Of a DNA stretch of 64,000 nt, positions 1 to 9,228 are shown piece by piece; the stretch's first letter is position 1, and each line of letters opens with the position of its first letter. The notes below the pieces were generated by a model. The model did no database searches. It was not told the DNA's origin and saw only the letters and a program-made list of their open reading frames with translations. The DNA is from Neisseria dentiae (GTDB lineage Bacteria; Pseudomonadota; Gammaproteobacteria; Burkholderiales; Neisseriaceae): contig NZ_JANIKQ010000016.1 in NCBI RefSeq assembly GCF_024580525.1, positions 1 to 64,000 of the forward strand. The letters run 5' to 3'. The position numbers were made by a program, and so were the translations under genes.

Positions 1-135
1 CCCGTTGCCCCTGCCTCACCCTCCGCCATCACCCCCAAACCCGAAGAAGCATCCAAACCCGTGAAACCGACCACCGTGCCGGGTGAGCGCAAACCTGCCG
101 CCAATCAGGCTGAAGTGAAAGGGGAACGCGCATGA
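1..135 (+). CDS. hemX: HemX C-terminal tail (partial)
   Basis: An open frame runs in from the left edge and stops with TGA at 133-135. The visible 44 residues are a low-complexity Pro/Ala/Lys-rich tail. The stop overlaps the hemY start as ATGA, which indicates translational coupling. HemX (uroporphyrinogen-III C-methyltransferase-like membrane protein) normally precedes hemY in proteobacteria, so the name rests on position; the visible tail has no diagnostic motif. Confidence 0.6.
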   Translation, partial: PVAPASPSAITPKPEEASKPVKPTTVPGERKPAANQAEVKGERA

Positions 136-1358
136 GAGGGCTGATTTGGATTATCGTGTTGTTCGCCGTGGCCGTGGGCTTGGCGATTGCCGCCGGCTCT
201 TATAACGGCAACGTGTATGTGGTGGTGGAACAAACCCTGCTGCGCATTAACCTGCACGCCTTCATTCTCGGCCTGATTGCGCTGGTGGTGGTGCTGTATC
301 TGCTGGTGCGCCTGATTGCCGCCATTCTCAACGTGCCGGGCCGTATGCAGCGTTTCGGTACCGCGCGCAAAGGCCGTCAGGCCGCCCACGCGCTCAACAA
401 CGCCGGTTTGGCGTATTTCGAAGGCAAATTCCAAAAAGCCGAACAAGAAGCCGCCAAAGTGCTGGCCAACAAAGAAGCGGGCGACAACCGCACGCTGGCG
501 CTGATGCTGGGCGCGCACGCCGCCGACCAGATGGACGACACCGCCCTGCGCGACCGTTATCTGAAAGACATCGAATCGCTGCCCGCCAAACAGCAGCTTT
601 CGCGCCATCTGCTGCTGGCCGAATCCGCACTCGGCCGCCGCGACTACCCCGCCGCCGAAAACCACCTTGCCGCCGCCGCGCAAATCAACCCCAGCCTCAC
701 CCGCCTGGTGCGCCTGCAATTGCGCTATGCGTTTGATAAGGGCAATGCGCTCGATGTGCTCGACAAGGCCGACAAACTGGTTAAAGCCGGCGCAATAAGC
801 GATTACGAAGCCGAACAATACCAAAGCTGGGCCTACCGCCGTCTGCTGGCGCTGGCCTCCGATGCGGGCGGCCTGAAAGCCTGCCTGAAACGCATTCCCG
901 AAAGCCTCAAAGCAGGTGATTTGTGCGTGCCGGTTGCCGAAAAATACCAGCGTTTGGGCATGTATGCCCAAGCCGTGAAATGGGTGAACGAGTATTACCC
1001 GAAAACGCAGCAAACCGAGCTTTTGGAACCGCTGGTTGAAAGCGTGCGCTTTTTAGGCGACAAAGAACAGCGCCGCGCCATCGACACCGCCGACGGCTGG
1101 TTGCAAGCCCACCCCGACAACGCCCGCCTGCTGATGTATCTCGGCCAACTTGCCTACGACAAACAGCTGTGGGGCAAAGCGCAGGGCTACCTCGAGGCCA
1201 GCATTGCCCTCAAACCCGAAGTGCCCGCCCGCTTGGCGCTGGCCAAAGTGTTCGATGCCACCGAAGAGCCTGAAAAAGCCGAAACGCAGCGCAAACTGGC
1301 TTTGGAAAGCGTGGTGCACGACGAAAGCGAAACCGCGCTTCTGCCCGCACACAAATAA
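132..1358 (+). CDS. hemY: HemY, TPR-containing heme biosynthesis protein
   Basis: A 408-residue inner-membrane protein with two N-terminal hydrophobic segments (about residues 3-22 and 40-65) followed by an all-helical TPR-like cytoplasmic part rich in Ala and Leu. Length and layout match HemY (about 400 aa in E. coli), a protein of the late porphyrin pathway without a firmly defined enzymatic role. The ATG overlaps the upstream stop. The neighbours hemX and hemE support the call. A DUS inverted pair at 1400-1427 separates it from hemE. Confidence 0.9.
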   Translation: MRGLIWIIVLFAVAVGLAIAAGSYNGNVYVVVEQTLLRINLHAFILGLIALVVVLYLLVRLIAAILNVPGRMQRFGTARKGRQAAHALNNAGLAYFEGKFQKAEQEAAKVLANKEAGDNRTLALMLGAHAADQMDDTALRDRYLKDIESLPAKQQLSRHLLLAESALGRRDYPAAENHLAAAAQINPSLTRLVRLQLRYAFDKGNALDVLDKADKLVKAGAISDYEAEQYQSWAYRRLLALASDAGGLKACLKRIPESLKAGDLCVPVAEKYQRLGMYAQAVKWVNEYYPKTQQTELLEPLVESVRFLGDKEQRRAIDTADGWLQAHPDNARLLMYLGQLAYDKQLWGKAQGYLEASIALKPEVPARLALAKVFDATEEPEKAETQRKLALESVVHDESETALLPAHK

Positions 1359-1399
1359 ACCGGCACCGTTTGAAGCCCCAAACCTTTAAACAAGCAAAC

Positions 1400-1427
1400 A
1401 GGCCGTCTGAAACCTTTTCAGACAGCC
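1400..1427. terminator. DUS inverted pair between hemY and hemE
   Basis: AGGCCGTCTGAA faces TTCAGACAGCCT across a 5-base loop, with one mismatch in the stem. This is the usual Neisseria DUS-pair terminator arrangement. It lies upstream of hemE, so hemE may need its own promoter or readthrough. Confidence 0.6.
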
Positions 1428-1453
1428 TTATCCCGAACAACCGAAAGATAAAC

Positions 1454-2515
1454 ATGACCACTTTGAAAAACGACACCTTCCTGCGCGCCCTGCTCAAACA
1501 ACCCGTCGAATACACCCCCGTGTGGATGATGCGCCAGGCAGGCCGCTACCTGCCCGAATACAAAGCCACCCGCGCGCGCGCCGGCAGTTTTCTGGATTTG
1601 TGCAAAAACACCAAACTGGCCACCGAAGTAACCATACAGCCGCTGGAACGTTTCGATTTGGACGCCGCGATTCTGTTTTCCGACATCCTCACCGTGCCCG
1701 ACGCCATGGGCTTGGGCCTGTATTTTGCCGAAGGCGAAGGCCCGAAATTCGAGCGGCCGCTGCAACACGAAGCCGACATCGCCAAACTTGCCGTGCCCGA
1801 CATGGCCAAGCTGCAATATGTGTTTGACGCCGTCGCTTCCATCCGCCGCGCCTTAAACGGCCGCGTGCCCCTAATCGGCTTTTCCGGCAGCCCGTTCACG
1901 CTGGCCTGCTATATGGTTGAAGGCGGCGGCAGCAAAGAATTCCGCACCGTCAAAACCATGATGTATTCGCGCCCCGAGCTGTTGCACAAAATCTTAGACA
2001 CCAACGCGCAGGCCGTTACCGCCTACCTGAACGCCCAAATCGACGCCGGCGCGCAAGCCGTGCAGATTTTCGACACCTGGGGCGGCGTATTGAGCGACGC
2101 AGCCTTTGAAGCGTTCAGCTTGCGCTATATGAAACAGATTTCAGACGGCCTCAAACGCGAAAGCGAAGGCCGCCGCGTGCCGCTGATCGTATTCACCAAA
2201 GGCGGCGGCCTGTGGCTGGAAAAAATGGCCGCCATCGGCGCCGACGCGCTGGGCCTCGATTGGACGTGCAACATCGGCGAAGCCCGAAGGCGCGTGGGCG
2301 GCCAAGTTGCCCTGCAAGGCAATTTCGACCCCTTCGCCCTCTTCGGCACGCCCGAGAGCATCCACGCCGAAGTTGCGCGCATTCTGGCCGCCTACGGCAG
2401 CGGCAGCGGCCATGTGTTCAACCTCGGCCACGGCATCAACCAACACGCCGACCCCGAACACGCCAAGATACTGGTGGACTCCGTGCACGAATTGTCGCGC
2501 CCGTATCACGGCTAA
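1454..2515 (+). CDS. hemE: Uroporphyrinogen decarboxylase
   Basis: Converts uroporphyrinogen III to coproporphyrinogen III in the cytoplasm. The 353-residue product matches the usual 350-355. The UROD signatures are present: [11 protein letters not shown] near residue 26 and [17 protein letters not shown] near residue 141. The frame is open further upstream (to 1370), but that stretch contains the DUS pair and has no family similarity, so the ATG at 1454 ([10 protein letters not shown]) is chosen. It continues the hemX-hemY heme cluster. Confidence 0.97.
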   Translation: MTTLKNDTFLRALLKQPVEYTPVWMMRQAGRYLPEYKATRARAGSFLDLCKNTKLATEVTIQPLERFDLDAAILFSDILTVPDAMGLGLYFAEGEGPKFERPLQHEADIAKLAVPDMAKLQYVFDAVASIRRALNGRVPLIGFSGSPFTLACYMVEGGGSKEFRTVKTMMYSRPELLHKILDTNAQAVTAYLNAQIDAGAQAVQIFDTWGGVLSDAAFEAFSLRYMKQISDGLKRESEGRRVPLIVFTKGGGLWLEKMAAIGADALGLDWTCNIGEARRRVGGQVALQGNFDPFALFGTPESIHAEVARILAAYGSGSGHVFNLGHGINQHADPEHAKILVDSVHELSRPYHG

Positions 2516-2555
2516 ACCGTAAGAAAACTTAACCACCTGCAAAACAAAACACCTG

Positions 2556-2643
2556 CGTCATACTCTGGCTTGACCCGAGTATCTTTTTGTTTTCCAAAAA
2601 CTTTCGGCAGAATGAGATACTCGGATCAAACCCAAGTATGACG
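2556..2643. repeat. ATACTCGGG-class palindrome pair, copy A
   Basis: CGTCATACTCTGGCTTGACC on the left and an inverted counterpart ending GTATGACG on the right enclose about 30 bp. Each arm is itself a short palindrome (ATACTCGGG with CCCGAGTAT in better copies). Related copies occur at 2927, 51897 and 53746, with half copies at 3925, 16340 and 61783. Confidence 0.8.
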
Positions 2644-2837
2644 GCATCGGACATTTCAGACGACCTCAACGGTTTGCAAAGGTTTCAGCCTAAGCAAATG
2701 CCGCAAAGTTCTCAGGCCGAAACCTTTGCAAAAATGCCTTAAGGCCGTCTGAAAGGCTTAAATCCCGTCATTCCCGCGCAGTGGACTTGCAAAGCTAATG
2801 ACGAGACACAAACGCTTTCAGGTTTGAATTGTTTTTT

Positions 2838-2890
2838 TGAAAAGGCTCAGGCCGTCTGAAAATATTTTTCAGACGGCCTGAGCCTTTTCA
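2838..2890. terminator. 25-bp perfect hairpin built on a DUS pair
   Basis: Two 25-base arms (2838-2862 and 2866-2890) are perfectly complementary around a 3-base loop. The DUS core is extended by GGCTC/GAGCC and A/T runs. It lies between convergent hemE and the tatD-like gene and would terminate both directions. Confidence 0.85.
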
Positions 2891-2926
2891 ACCGTTCTAT
2901 AACGGACAAACAAAAACAACGATCTC

Positions 2927-3015
2927 CGTCATACTCGGGCTTGACCCGCGCATCTCACTTTCTTAAAAAATTCATAAAAGCTAAAAAGATACTCGGGTCA
3001 AGCCCGAGTATGACG
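2927..3015. repeat. ATACTCGGG-class palindrome pair, copy B
   Basis: CGTCATACTCGGGCTTGACC begins the left arm, and ATACTCGGGTCAAGCCCGAG is in the right arm, which ends GTATGACG. About 40 bp of AT-rich sequence lies between. A short motif ATAACGGACAAA precedes both this copy and the half copy at 3925. Confidence 0.85.
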
Positions 3016-3054
3016 TATATAATTTTTCTTAAGTTGGTTAGCTATCCAACTCCG

Positions 3055-3822
3055 TCAAAACCCGCCAACCCTTTCCAGCAAAGCGTTAGCATTCCGTTCG
3101 GTTTGTGCCGCCACCTCTTTCGGCGCAATACCCCGCAGCTGCGCGGTAACGGCCGCAATTTCACGCACGTTGGCCGGTGTGTTCACCGTGTTTTTCAGCA
3201 TAAACGGGCTGTCCGTTTCCAACACGATATCTGCCAGCGGCAGTTCCGCCGCCGCCCGACGGGCTTTGCGCGCGGCCGGGTTGAGCAGCAGCGAGCCTAT
3301 GCCGATTTTGAACCCGCAGCCCGTGAGTATCTGCGCCTCTTCCAAACTGCCGGAAAACGCATGGGCAATACCGCCCTGCGTGAAGCGGCAGCTTTTCACC
3401 GACTGCGCCACGGCCGCCGTGGCTTTCAGATTGTGAACAATCACCGGACGGCGCAGCCGCTGCGCCAAAACGAGCTGCCGCTCGAACACCTCAACCTGCC
3501 GCAGCCGCTGTTCCTGCGTTTGCGCCCTGCCGTAATCCAAACCGATTTCACCCGCCAACGCCTGCGGGTGTTGCGCCAACTGCTGTTCAAGGCAGGCAAA
3601 ATCGGCTTCTTCGGCCGCACCGGCAAACCACGGATGGATACCGAACGCAATATGCACCGACGGCAGAGCCGATAAAGCCGCCACGTCGGCAAAATCCCCG
3701 CGCTGCGTGGCAGGCACGATAAAGCGGCACACACCGGCCGCGCGCGCGGCGGCCAAAACCTGCGGCAAGCTGCCGAGCAAGGCGGGATCGGCAAGGTGGC
3801 AATGGGTGTCGGTTAACTGCAT
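3055..3822 (-). CDS. TatD-family metal-dependent hydrolase (YjjV type)
   Basis: A TIM-barrel amidohydrolase-fold protein of 255 residues. Metal-site motifs are in order: DTHCH (residues 5-9), GEIGLD, VIVHN, HAFSG and LETDSP. TatD proteins are metal-dependent DNases or phosphoesterases. The wording of the motifs (IVPAT, GFKIGIGS) is closer to E. coli YjjV than to TatD itself. The first ATG is at 3822; the frame opens slightly further upstream but only with a TTG. Confidence 0.9.
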   Translation of the reverse strand: MQLTDTHCHLADPALLGSLPQVLAAARAAGVCRFIVPATQRGDFADVAALSALPSVHIAFGIHPWFAGAAEEADFACLEQQLAQHPQALAGEIGLDYGRAQTQEQRLRQVEVFERQLVLAQRLRRPVIVHNLKATAAVAQSVKSCRFTQGGIAHAFSGSLEEAQILTGCGFKIGIGSLLLNPAARKARRAAAELPLADIVLETDSPFMLKNTVNTPANVREIAAVTAQLRGIAPKEVAAQTERNANALLERVGGF

Positions 3823-3855
3823 GGCAAAAACTTTCAAATAACTGCGGCAATCATA

Positions 3856-3896
3856 TCAGGCCGTCTGAAAGCGGCAAAATCTTTCAGACGGCCTGA
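3856..3896. terminator. DUS inverted pair
   Basis: A 16-base perfect stem (TCAGGCCGTCTGAAAG and its complement) around a 9-base loop. It lies downstream of fdx and just before the tatD-like gene on the same strand, so it probably separates those transcripts. Confidence 0.75.
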
Positions 3897-3924
3897 TGAT
3901 TTGTTATTTTCATAACGGACAAAA

Positions 3925-3952
3925 AGATACTCGGGCCAAGCCCGAGTATGAT
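3925..3952. repeat. Half copy of the ATACTCGGG palindrome
   Basis: A single arm, AGATACTCGGG-CCAAG-CCCGAGTATGA, without its partner. Confidence 0.7.
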
Positions 3953-4016
3953 GCGGATGCCGGTTAGAGCCGGCAAGGGTTGCACCGGTTTTAATCCGGC
4001 AAACCCAACCCGCCGG

Positions 4017-4358
4017 TTAATGGTGTTCGCGGGCATGGTTGATGGTGTATTTCGGAATTTCCACCACCAAATCTTCGCCCGCCACTTTGGCCTGGCAGCT
4101 CAGACGCGATTCGGCCTCCAAGCCCCATGCTTGGTCGAGCAGGTCTTCTTCGATTTCGCTCGGCTCTTCCAAGCTGTCGAAGCCTTTGCGCACGATTACG
4201 TGGCAGGTGGTGCAGGCGCAGGATTTTTCGCAGGCGTGGTCGATTTCGATGTCGTTGTCGAGCAGCAGGTCGCAGATGGTTTGCCCTTCGGGAGCGTTTT
4301 CTATGGTTTTGCCTTCGGGGCAGAGTTCGGCATGGGGGAGTACGGTTACTTTCGGCAT
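4017..4358 (-). CDS. fdx: ISC-type [2Fe-2S] ferredoxin
   Basis: An adrenodoxin-type ferredoxin of 113 residues that supplies electrons for Fe-S cluster assembly. Cluster ligands C43, C49, C52 (in HACEKSCACTTC) and C88 (in RLSCQA) match those of E. coli Fdx. It follows hscA on the same strand, the usual partner, but about 250 bp with a Correia-like element lies between them. No iscRSUA genes are nearby, so the isc system is split in this genome. Confidence 0.95.
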   Translation of the reverse strand: MPKVTVLPHAELCPEGKTIENAPEGQTICDLLLDNDIEIDHACEKSCACTTCHVIVRKGFDSLEEPSEIEEDLLDQAWGLEAESRLSCQAKVAGEDLVVEIPKYTINHAREHH

Positions 4359-4429
4359 GGTGTGTCGGTTCTTTCTGGTGATATTTTTGATTAAATAAGG
4401 TTTTCAGACGGCCTGTAAAGGCTTAATGA

Positions 4430-4583
4430 TATAGTGAATCCACTTACTTTGGTACAAGGCAGCAAGCCGAAGACAGTACAGATAGTACGGAACCGATTCT
4501 GTTGCCGCTTCAGCGGCTTACAAAATCGTTCTCTTTGAGCTAAGGCGCGGCAACGCCGTAACGGAGTAAGTGGATTCACTATA
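4430..4583. mobile_element. Correia-like element (CREE), 154 bp
   Basis: Both ends carry TATAGTGAATCCACTTAC as terminal inverted repeats. Read on the minus strand, the interior contains GCCTTAGCTCAAAGAGAACG and then CGGTTCCGTACTATCTGTAC, which I recognise from full-length meningococcal Correia elements (about 150 bp). It differs from the classical end, which reads GTGGATTAAC. It sits between hscA and fdx, where such elements can add a promoter or a processing site. Confidence 0.85.
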
Positions 4584-4608
4584 TTTCTTTCGGGGCCGTC
4601 TGAAACCG

Positions 4609-6471
4609 TCAAAGCTCTTCTACGTTTTTACCCGCCAGCGCGCGCTGGATATTGCGGTTCATGCGCTTGGCGGCGAAGTCGTCGGTGGCGTGTCCGAGGG
4701 CCGATACGGCAGCACGGATGGCTTCGGCGCTGCCGGTCTGCATTTGCTTTTCCAATTCGGCAACGGCCGTCTGAACGGTTTGCAGGCCGTTTTCGTCGAG
4801 CAGGTCGCCGTCGAGTTCGAGCGCCGCCTTTACGGCGGCGGTTAGGCCTTCGGCCTCCACCACGGCTTCGGCACGGGCGCGGGCAGCCATGTCGCCGGAA
4901 GCGTTGGCCATGCTCTCTTTCAACATGCGGGTGATGGTTTCGTCATCCAGCCCGTAGGAAGGTTTCACTTCGATTTGCGCCTGCACGCCGGTGGATTGTT
5001 CGCGGGCGGATACGGAAAGCAGGCCGTCGGCGTCCACTTGGAAGGTTACGCGGATACGCGCGGCGCCCGCCGCCATCGGCGGAATGCCGCGCAGGGTGAA
5101 TTTGGCGAGGCTGCGGCAGTCGGCCACCAGCTCGCGCTCGCCCTGCACCACGTGGATGGTCATGGCGGTTTGGCCGTCTTTAAAGGTGGTGAATTCTTGT
5201 GCGCGGGCGGTGGGCAGGGTGCTGTTGCGGGGAATGATTTTTTCGGCCAGCCCACCGTAGGTTTCGAGGCCGAGCGACAAGGGGGTAACGTCGAGCAGCA
5301 GCCATTCGCCGTCGTTTTTGTTGCCCGCCAGCACGTTGGCCTGCATGGCGGCGCCCAGCGCCACCACTTCGTCGGGGTTGAGGTTGTTGAGCGGGGTTTG
5401 GCCGAAATAGGTGGCGACGGCCTGCTGCACATGGGGCATGCGGGTGGCGCCGCCCACCATAATCACGCCTTTGATGGCGGCTTTGGTTACGCCGGCGTCT
5501 TTCAGCGCCTGCTTCACCGGCTCGATGGTTTTGGCTACCAAATGTTGGGTAAGGTTTTGGAACTCTTGGCGGGTAATGGTGCTGTCGACCTTGCGGCCGT
5601 CTGAAAGCGCGGCCTGAATGGTGGTGCTGTTGTCGGCGGTCAGGGCTTCTTTGGCGGCGCGGGCGAGGCTTAACAGCAGTTGGCTGTCTTGCTCGTTGAG
5701 CTGCGAGAGCTTGTTTTGTTCGAGCAGGTGGCAGAACAGGCGGTGGTCGAAATCGTCGCCGCCCAGCGCACTGTTGCCGCCGGTGGCTTTCACTTCAAAC
5801 AATCCCTTCGACAATTGCAGCACGGACACGTCGAACGTGCCGCCGCCGAGGTCGTACACCACAAACGTGCCTTCGGAGGCGTTGTCCAAACCGTAGGCGA
5901 TGGCGGCGGCGGTCGGCTCGTTGAGCAGGCGCAAAACGTTCAAACCGGCCAGGCGCGCGGCATCTTTGGTGGCTTGGCGCTGGGCGTCGTCGAAATAGGC
6001 GGGCACGGTAATCACCGCGCCGGTAAGCTCGCCGCCGAGGGCATTTTCGGCGCGTGTTTTGAGGGTGCGCAGAATTTCGGCGGAAACGTCTATCGGCGTT
6101 TTCGCGCCCTGGCGGGTTTGCATTTCGATAATGCGTTCGTTGCTGCCGAAACGGTAAGGCAGATAATGGCTGTCTTGCTTAAGGTCGGCCAGCGTGCGGC
6201 CGATTAGGCGTTTGGCCGACGAAATGGTGTTGAGCGGGTCGATTTTTTGGGCTTTGAGCGCGTCGTAGCCGGTTTCGGTGCGCGCTTCTTCGCAATAGCG
6301 CACCACCGAAGGCAGGGTTACGCGGCCTTGCTCGTCGGCAATGCACGCGGCGCTGCCGCTTTTTACCGTGGCGACCAGGCTGTTGGTGGTGCCCAAATCG
6401 ATGCCAACGGCCAAACGGTGCTGGTGCGGTGCGGCCGACATTCCGGGTTCGGCGATTTGCAGAAGTGCCAT
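4609..6471 (-). CDS. hscA: Fe-S assembly Hsp70 chaperone HscA
   Basis: A 620-residue Hsp70 of the HscA subfamily (E. coli 616). The N-terminal ATPase part begins with GIDLGTTNS at residue 23, preceded by the short extension typical of HscA. The substrate-binding part follows after about residue 390. It helps HscB release clusters from IscU. It is transcribed towards fdx. A likely -10 (TAAAAT, minus strand, 6514-6519) lies in front. Confidence 0.95.
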   Translation of the reverse strand: MALLQIAEPGMSAAPHQHRLAVGIDLGTTNSLVATVKSGSAACIADEQGRVTLPSVVRYCEEARTETGYDALKAQKIDPLNTISSAKRLIGRTLADLKQDSHYLPYRFGSNERIIEMQTRQGAKTPIDVSAEILRTLKTRAENALGGELTGAVITVPAYFDDAQRQATKDAARLAGLNVLRLLNEPTAAAIAYGLDNASEGTFVVYDLGGGTFDVSVLQLSKGLFEVKATGGNSALGGDDFDHRLFCHLLEQNKLSQLNEQDSQLLLSLARAAKEALTADNSTTIQAALSDGRKVDSTITRQEFQNLTQHLVAKTIEPVKQALKDAGVTKAAIKGVIMVGGATRMPHVQQAVATYFGQTPLNNLNPDEVVALGAAMQANVLAGNKNDGEWLLLDVTPLSLGLETYGGLAEKIIPRNSTLPTARAQEFTTFKDGQTAMTIHVVQGERELVADCRSLAKFTLRGIPPMAAGAARIRVTFQVDADGLLSVSAREQSTGVQAQIEVKPSYGLDDETITRMLKESMANASGDMAARARAEAVVEAEGLTAAVKAALELDGDLLDENGLQTVQTAVAELEKQMQTGSAEAIRAAVSALGHATDDFAAKRMNRNIQRALAGKNVEEL

Positions 6472-6849
6472 GTTTTGTGTGCCTTTTGAGTCATTTATTT
6501 TTAATCGGCGCGTATTTTAGCAGATTTGGCGCGGGTAGTTGAGTGATTTTGTCGGGAATACAAACTGTCGGAGCCTTTTCAGGCGGCTTGTAGTTTGAAA
6601 GATTTTTAAAATAGGATAATTACTTTACCAAATAAAATATTCTCATTTGTAATTTACTTTCTTTATATATTTCTTTATGCAAAAGTCAAAATAATCTCCA
6701 GCAGCTTCAAAATATTAAACCAAATCCATTTATAACCGGCAAAGGCGCTGCAACACACCACTACAACATATTGATATGAGTCAAGGTGCGGCAGTAGGAA
6801 TACTACTACATTATCGGAAAATTACTTACTTCATTCAGGAGAATCAAAA
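6472..6849. other. 378-bp divergent promoter region, hscA / maltose operon
   Basis: AT-rich, no gene. The left end carries the hscA promoter (TAAAAT on the minus strand at 6514-6519). The right end carries an FNR-like box and a -10 for the maltose operon, and a Shine-Dalgarno CAGGAGA just before 6850. Nothing recognisable lies between about 6590 and 6760. Confidence 0.7.
6771..6784 (+). promoter_or_regulatory. FNR-like box of the maltose operon
   Basis: TTGATATGAGTCAA differs from the FNR consensus TTGATnnnnATCAA at one position. A -10-like TACATT lies 22 bases downstream (6807-6812), which places the box centre at about -41.5, the class II activator position. In N. meningitidis the equivalent sugar-fermentation operon is known to be FNR-regulated, which supports function. 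Confidence 0.75.
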
Positions 6850-8202
6850 ATGGCGGAACACCAAACCCCGTCTTCCCGTCAAGGGCTGCCCGACCTTTCC
6901 AAAAGCATGATTTGGATGCTCAGCTTCGGTTTTTTGGGCGTTCAGACGGCCTTTACCCTGCAAAGCTCGCAAATGAGCCGTATCTTCCAAACACTCGGCG
7001 CCGACCCGCACGATTTGGGCTGGTTTTTTTTATTGCCTCCGCTGGCGGGCATGGTGGTGCAACCCATCGTGGGTTACTACTCTGACCGCACATGGAACCC
7101 TAAACTGGGCGGCCGCCGTCTGCCTTATTTGATTTACGGTACCTTGATTGCCGTTATCGTGATGATTTTGATGCCGAATTCGGGCAGTTTCGGCTTCGGT
7201 TACGCTTCTTTAACGGCTCTGCTGTTCGGTGCGCTGATGATTGCTTTGTTGGATGTATCGTCGAACATGGCGATGCAGCCGTTCAAAATGATGGTCGGCG
7301 ACATGGTTAACGACAAACAGAAAAGCTATGCCTACGGCATTCAGAGCTTCTTGTCCAATACCGGTGCGATTGTCGCGGCCATTCTGCCTTTTTTGTTTGC
7401 CTTTTGGGGCTTGGCCAATACGGCGCCCAAAGGTGTGGTGCCGCAAACTGTGGTGGTGGCGTTTTATGTGGGCGCCGCGCTGCTGGTGGTAACCAGTGCG
7501 TTAACCGTGTTTAAGGTAAAGGAATACGACCCCGAAACCTATGCGCGCTACCACGGTATCGACCCTCAGGCCAATCATGAAAAAGTGAGCTGGATTCAGT
7601 TGTTGAAAGAGGCGCCAAAAGCATTTTGGACGGTATCGCTGGTGCAGTTTTTCTGCTGGTTTGCTTTCCAATATATGTGGACTTATTCCGCAGGCGCGAT
7701 TGCGGAAAACGTATGGCACACCACCGATGCGTCTTCTTTGGGTTATCAGGAAGCGGGCAACTGGTACGGTGTTTTGGCGGCGGTGCAGTCTATCGCTGCG
7801 GTAGTGTGTTCCTACGTTTTGGCCAAAGTGCCCAACCAGTATCATAAACAGGTCTATTCGCTCTGCCTGGCATTGGGCGCCGCCGGCTTCTTCTCTGTGT
7901 TTGCGGTAACGAATCAATATGTGTTGGTTTTGTCTTACATTTTGGTCGGCATCGCTTGGGCAGGCATCCTTACCTATCCGCTAACCATTGTTACCAATGC
8001 TTTGTCGGGCAAACACATGGGCACCTATCTGGGGCTGTTCAACGGCTCAATCTGCCTGCCGCAGATTGTTGCCTCCCTGCTGAGCTTCGCTTTGTTCCCC
8101 ATGCTGGGCGGCCATCAGGCGAATATGTTTCTGGTGGCGGGCGCGATGTTGCTGGCCGGGGCGCTGTCGGTGTTTTTGATTAAAGAAACGCACAGAACCT
8201 AG
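6850..8202 (+). CDS. MFS maltose transporter (GPH/SLC45-like)
   Basis: A 450-residue, roughly 12-span major facilitator. The early loop contains GYYSDRTWNPKLGGRR, the GPH/sucrose-transporter style of the MFS loop 2-3 motif. It is the first gene of a tight operon (9 bp before galM) whose later genes phosphorolyse maltose, so maltose uptake is the likely role. The order matches the meningococcal cluster NMB0388-NMB0391. The Shine-Dalgarno CAGGAGA supports the start. An in-gene DUS is present near 6940. Confidence 0.88.
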   Translation: MAEHQTPSSRQGLPDLSKSMIWMLSFGFLGVQTAFTLQSSQMSRIFQTLGADPHDLGWFFLLPPLAGMVVQPIVGYYSDRTWNPKLGGRRLPYLIYGTLIAVIVMILMPNSGSFGFGYASLTALLFGALMIALLDVSSNMAMQPFKMMVGDMVNDKQKSYAYGIQSFLSNTGAIVAAILPFLFAFWGLANTAPKGVVPQTVVVAFYVGAALLVVTSALTVFKVKEYDPETYARYHGIDPQANHEKVSWIQLLKEAPKAFWTVSLVQFFCWFAFQYMWTYSAGAIAENVWHTTDASSLGYQEAGNWYGVLAAVQSIAAVVCSYVLAKVPNQYHKQVYSLCLALGAAGFFSVFAVTNQYVLVLSYILVGIAWAGILTYPLTIVTNALSGKHMGTYLGLFNGSICLPQIVASLLSFALFPMLGGHQANMFLVAGAMLLAGALSVFLIKETHRT

Positions 8203-8211
8203 GAAGCCGCC

Positions 8212-9213
8212 ATGACTGCCGCACCCATTTTTTTCGGCCGGACCGGCGGCCGCGACATTTACAAATATATGTTGCGCAACGCCCGGGGCACGCAGGCCGC
8301 CATTTTGACTCTGGGCGGGATTATTCAGGAGTTTTCGGTATTGCAAAACGGCATGCGCCGCCAACTGGTGGTGTCGCTGGATAATGCGGAAAGCTATGTA
8401 CGCAATCCCTTTCAGATTAACAAGCAAATCGGACGCGTGGCCGGACGCATTCAAAACGCCTCTTTCGAAATCGGCGGACAGGTTTACCAAGTGGAAGCCA
8501 ACGAAGGCAGACACGCCCTGCACGGCGGTGCCAACGGCCTGGGGTCGCAAATATTGGAAGCAAGCGCCGCAGGCACGCAGGAGCTGGTACTCTCCACAGT
8601 GCTGCGGGAAGAAACCGACGGTTATCCGAACAACCTGAAGCTTTCCATCCGCTACCGCCTGACCGACGACAACCGTTTGGAAGTACATTATCAGGCCGAG
8701 GCGCAAGGCGATACAGTTTTCGACCCCACCGTCCACATCTACTGGCAGCTTGCCGAAGGTTTGGGCAACGGCCGTCTGAAAATACCGGCAGGCCGGCATA
8801 TTCCGGCCGACAGCGAAAAATTACCCGCTTATCCGCCCTATCCCGAAGATGCGGTATTTGATTTTTCAGACGGCCTCAAGCTTGATGAAGCTGTTGCGCA
8901 ACTGCGGGCAAACACGCCCCGGCAAGGGTTCGACGATATTTATCAGGTCGAATCCAACCTAAACCGGCCAGCCGCCGTTTTAGACACGGTCGACGGCTGC
9001 CGCATCAAAATTTTCAGCGACCGCAACGGCCTGGTGCTGTTTACCGCCTGTCCGGCCGATCCGGCCAAACACGATAAAGGCATCTACAACGCTTTGGCCA
9101 CCGAAGCACAAACGCTGCCCAACAGCCTGCACCGCCCCGAATTCGGAGAAATCCGTATGCGCGGCGGCGAAACCAAACAAACCACCATTGTTTATCAAAT
9201 CGAAACCAATTGA
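8212..9213 (+). CDS. galM: Aldose 1-epimerase (mutarotase)
   Basis: A 333-residue galactose-mutarotase-fold protein with NPFQINKQIGRVAGRI, HALHGGANGLG (active-site His region), DPTVHIYWQL and a C-terminal HRPEFGEIRM stretch. It interconverts sugar anomers. Between the maltose transporter and maltose phosphorylase it probably equilibrates maltose or the released glucose. It is 9 bp from the upstream stop and 15 bp from the next start. Confidence 0.92.
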   Translation: MTAAPIFFGRTGGRDIYKYMLRNARGTQAAILTLGGIIQEFSVLQNGMRRQLVVSLDNAESYVRNPFQINKQIGRVAGRIQNASFEIGGQVYQVEANEGRHALHGGANGLGSQILEASAAGTQELVLSTVLREETDGYPNNLKLSIRYRLTDDNRLEVHYQAEAQGDTVFDPTVHIYWQLAEGLGNGRLKIPAGRHIPADSEKLPAYPPYPEDAVFDFSDGLKLDEAVAQLRANTPRQGFDDIYQVESNLNRPAAVLDTVDGCRIKIFSDRNGLVLFTACPADPAKHDKGIYNALATEAQTLPNSLHRPEFGEIRMRGGETKQTTIVYQIETN

Positions 9214-9228
9214 ATGAAGGAAACCGCT

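Larger units (their letters stand above)
2516..3054. other. Repeat-rich 539-bp gap between hemE and tatD-like gene
   Basis: No gene seen. It holds two copies of the ATACTCGGG-type palindrome pair (2556-2643 and 2927-3015), a decayed GAGACCTTTGCAAAA/dRS3-like half element (about 2690-2812), a single AGGTCGTCTGAA (mucosa-dialect DUS) on the minus strand at 2655-2666, and a 25-bp perfect hairpin (2838-2890). Confidence 0.8.

Noticed and set aside
105..1013. Long minus-strand open frame opposite hemY
   Set aside because: Shadow of hemY: the composition (Gly/His/Gln/Phe-rich) is typical of antisense translation of a GC-rich gene. The same applies to the long frames opposite mapA, sucA, fdoG, dcuA and prfC.
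2766..2812. dRS3-like element CGTCATTCCCGCGCA...
   Set aside because: Only the left half is recognisable and the right arm is lost, so it is mentioned only as a decayed half element in the gap entry.
4391..4612. 73-codon minus-strand open frame between hscA and fdx
   Set aside because: It is translation of the Correia-like element and flanking DUS; no ribosome site and no protein-like composition.
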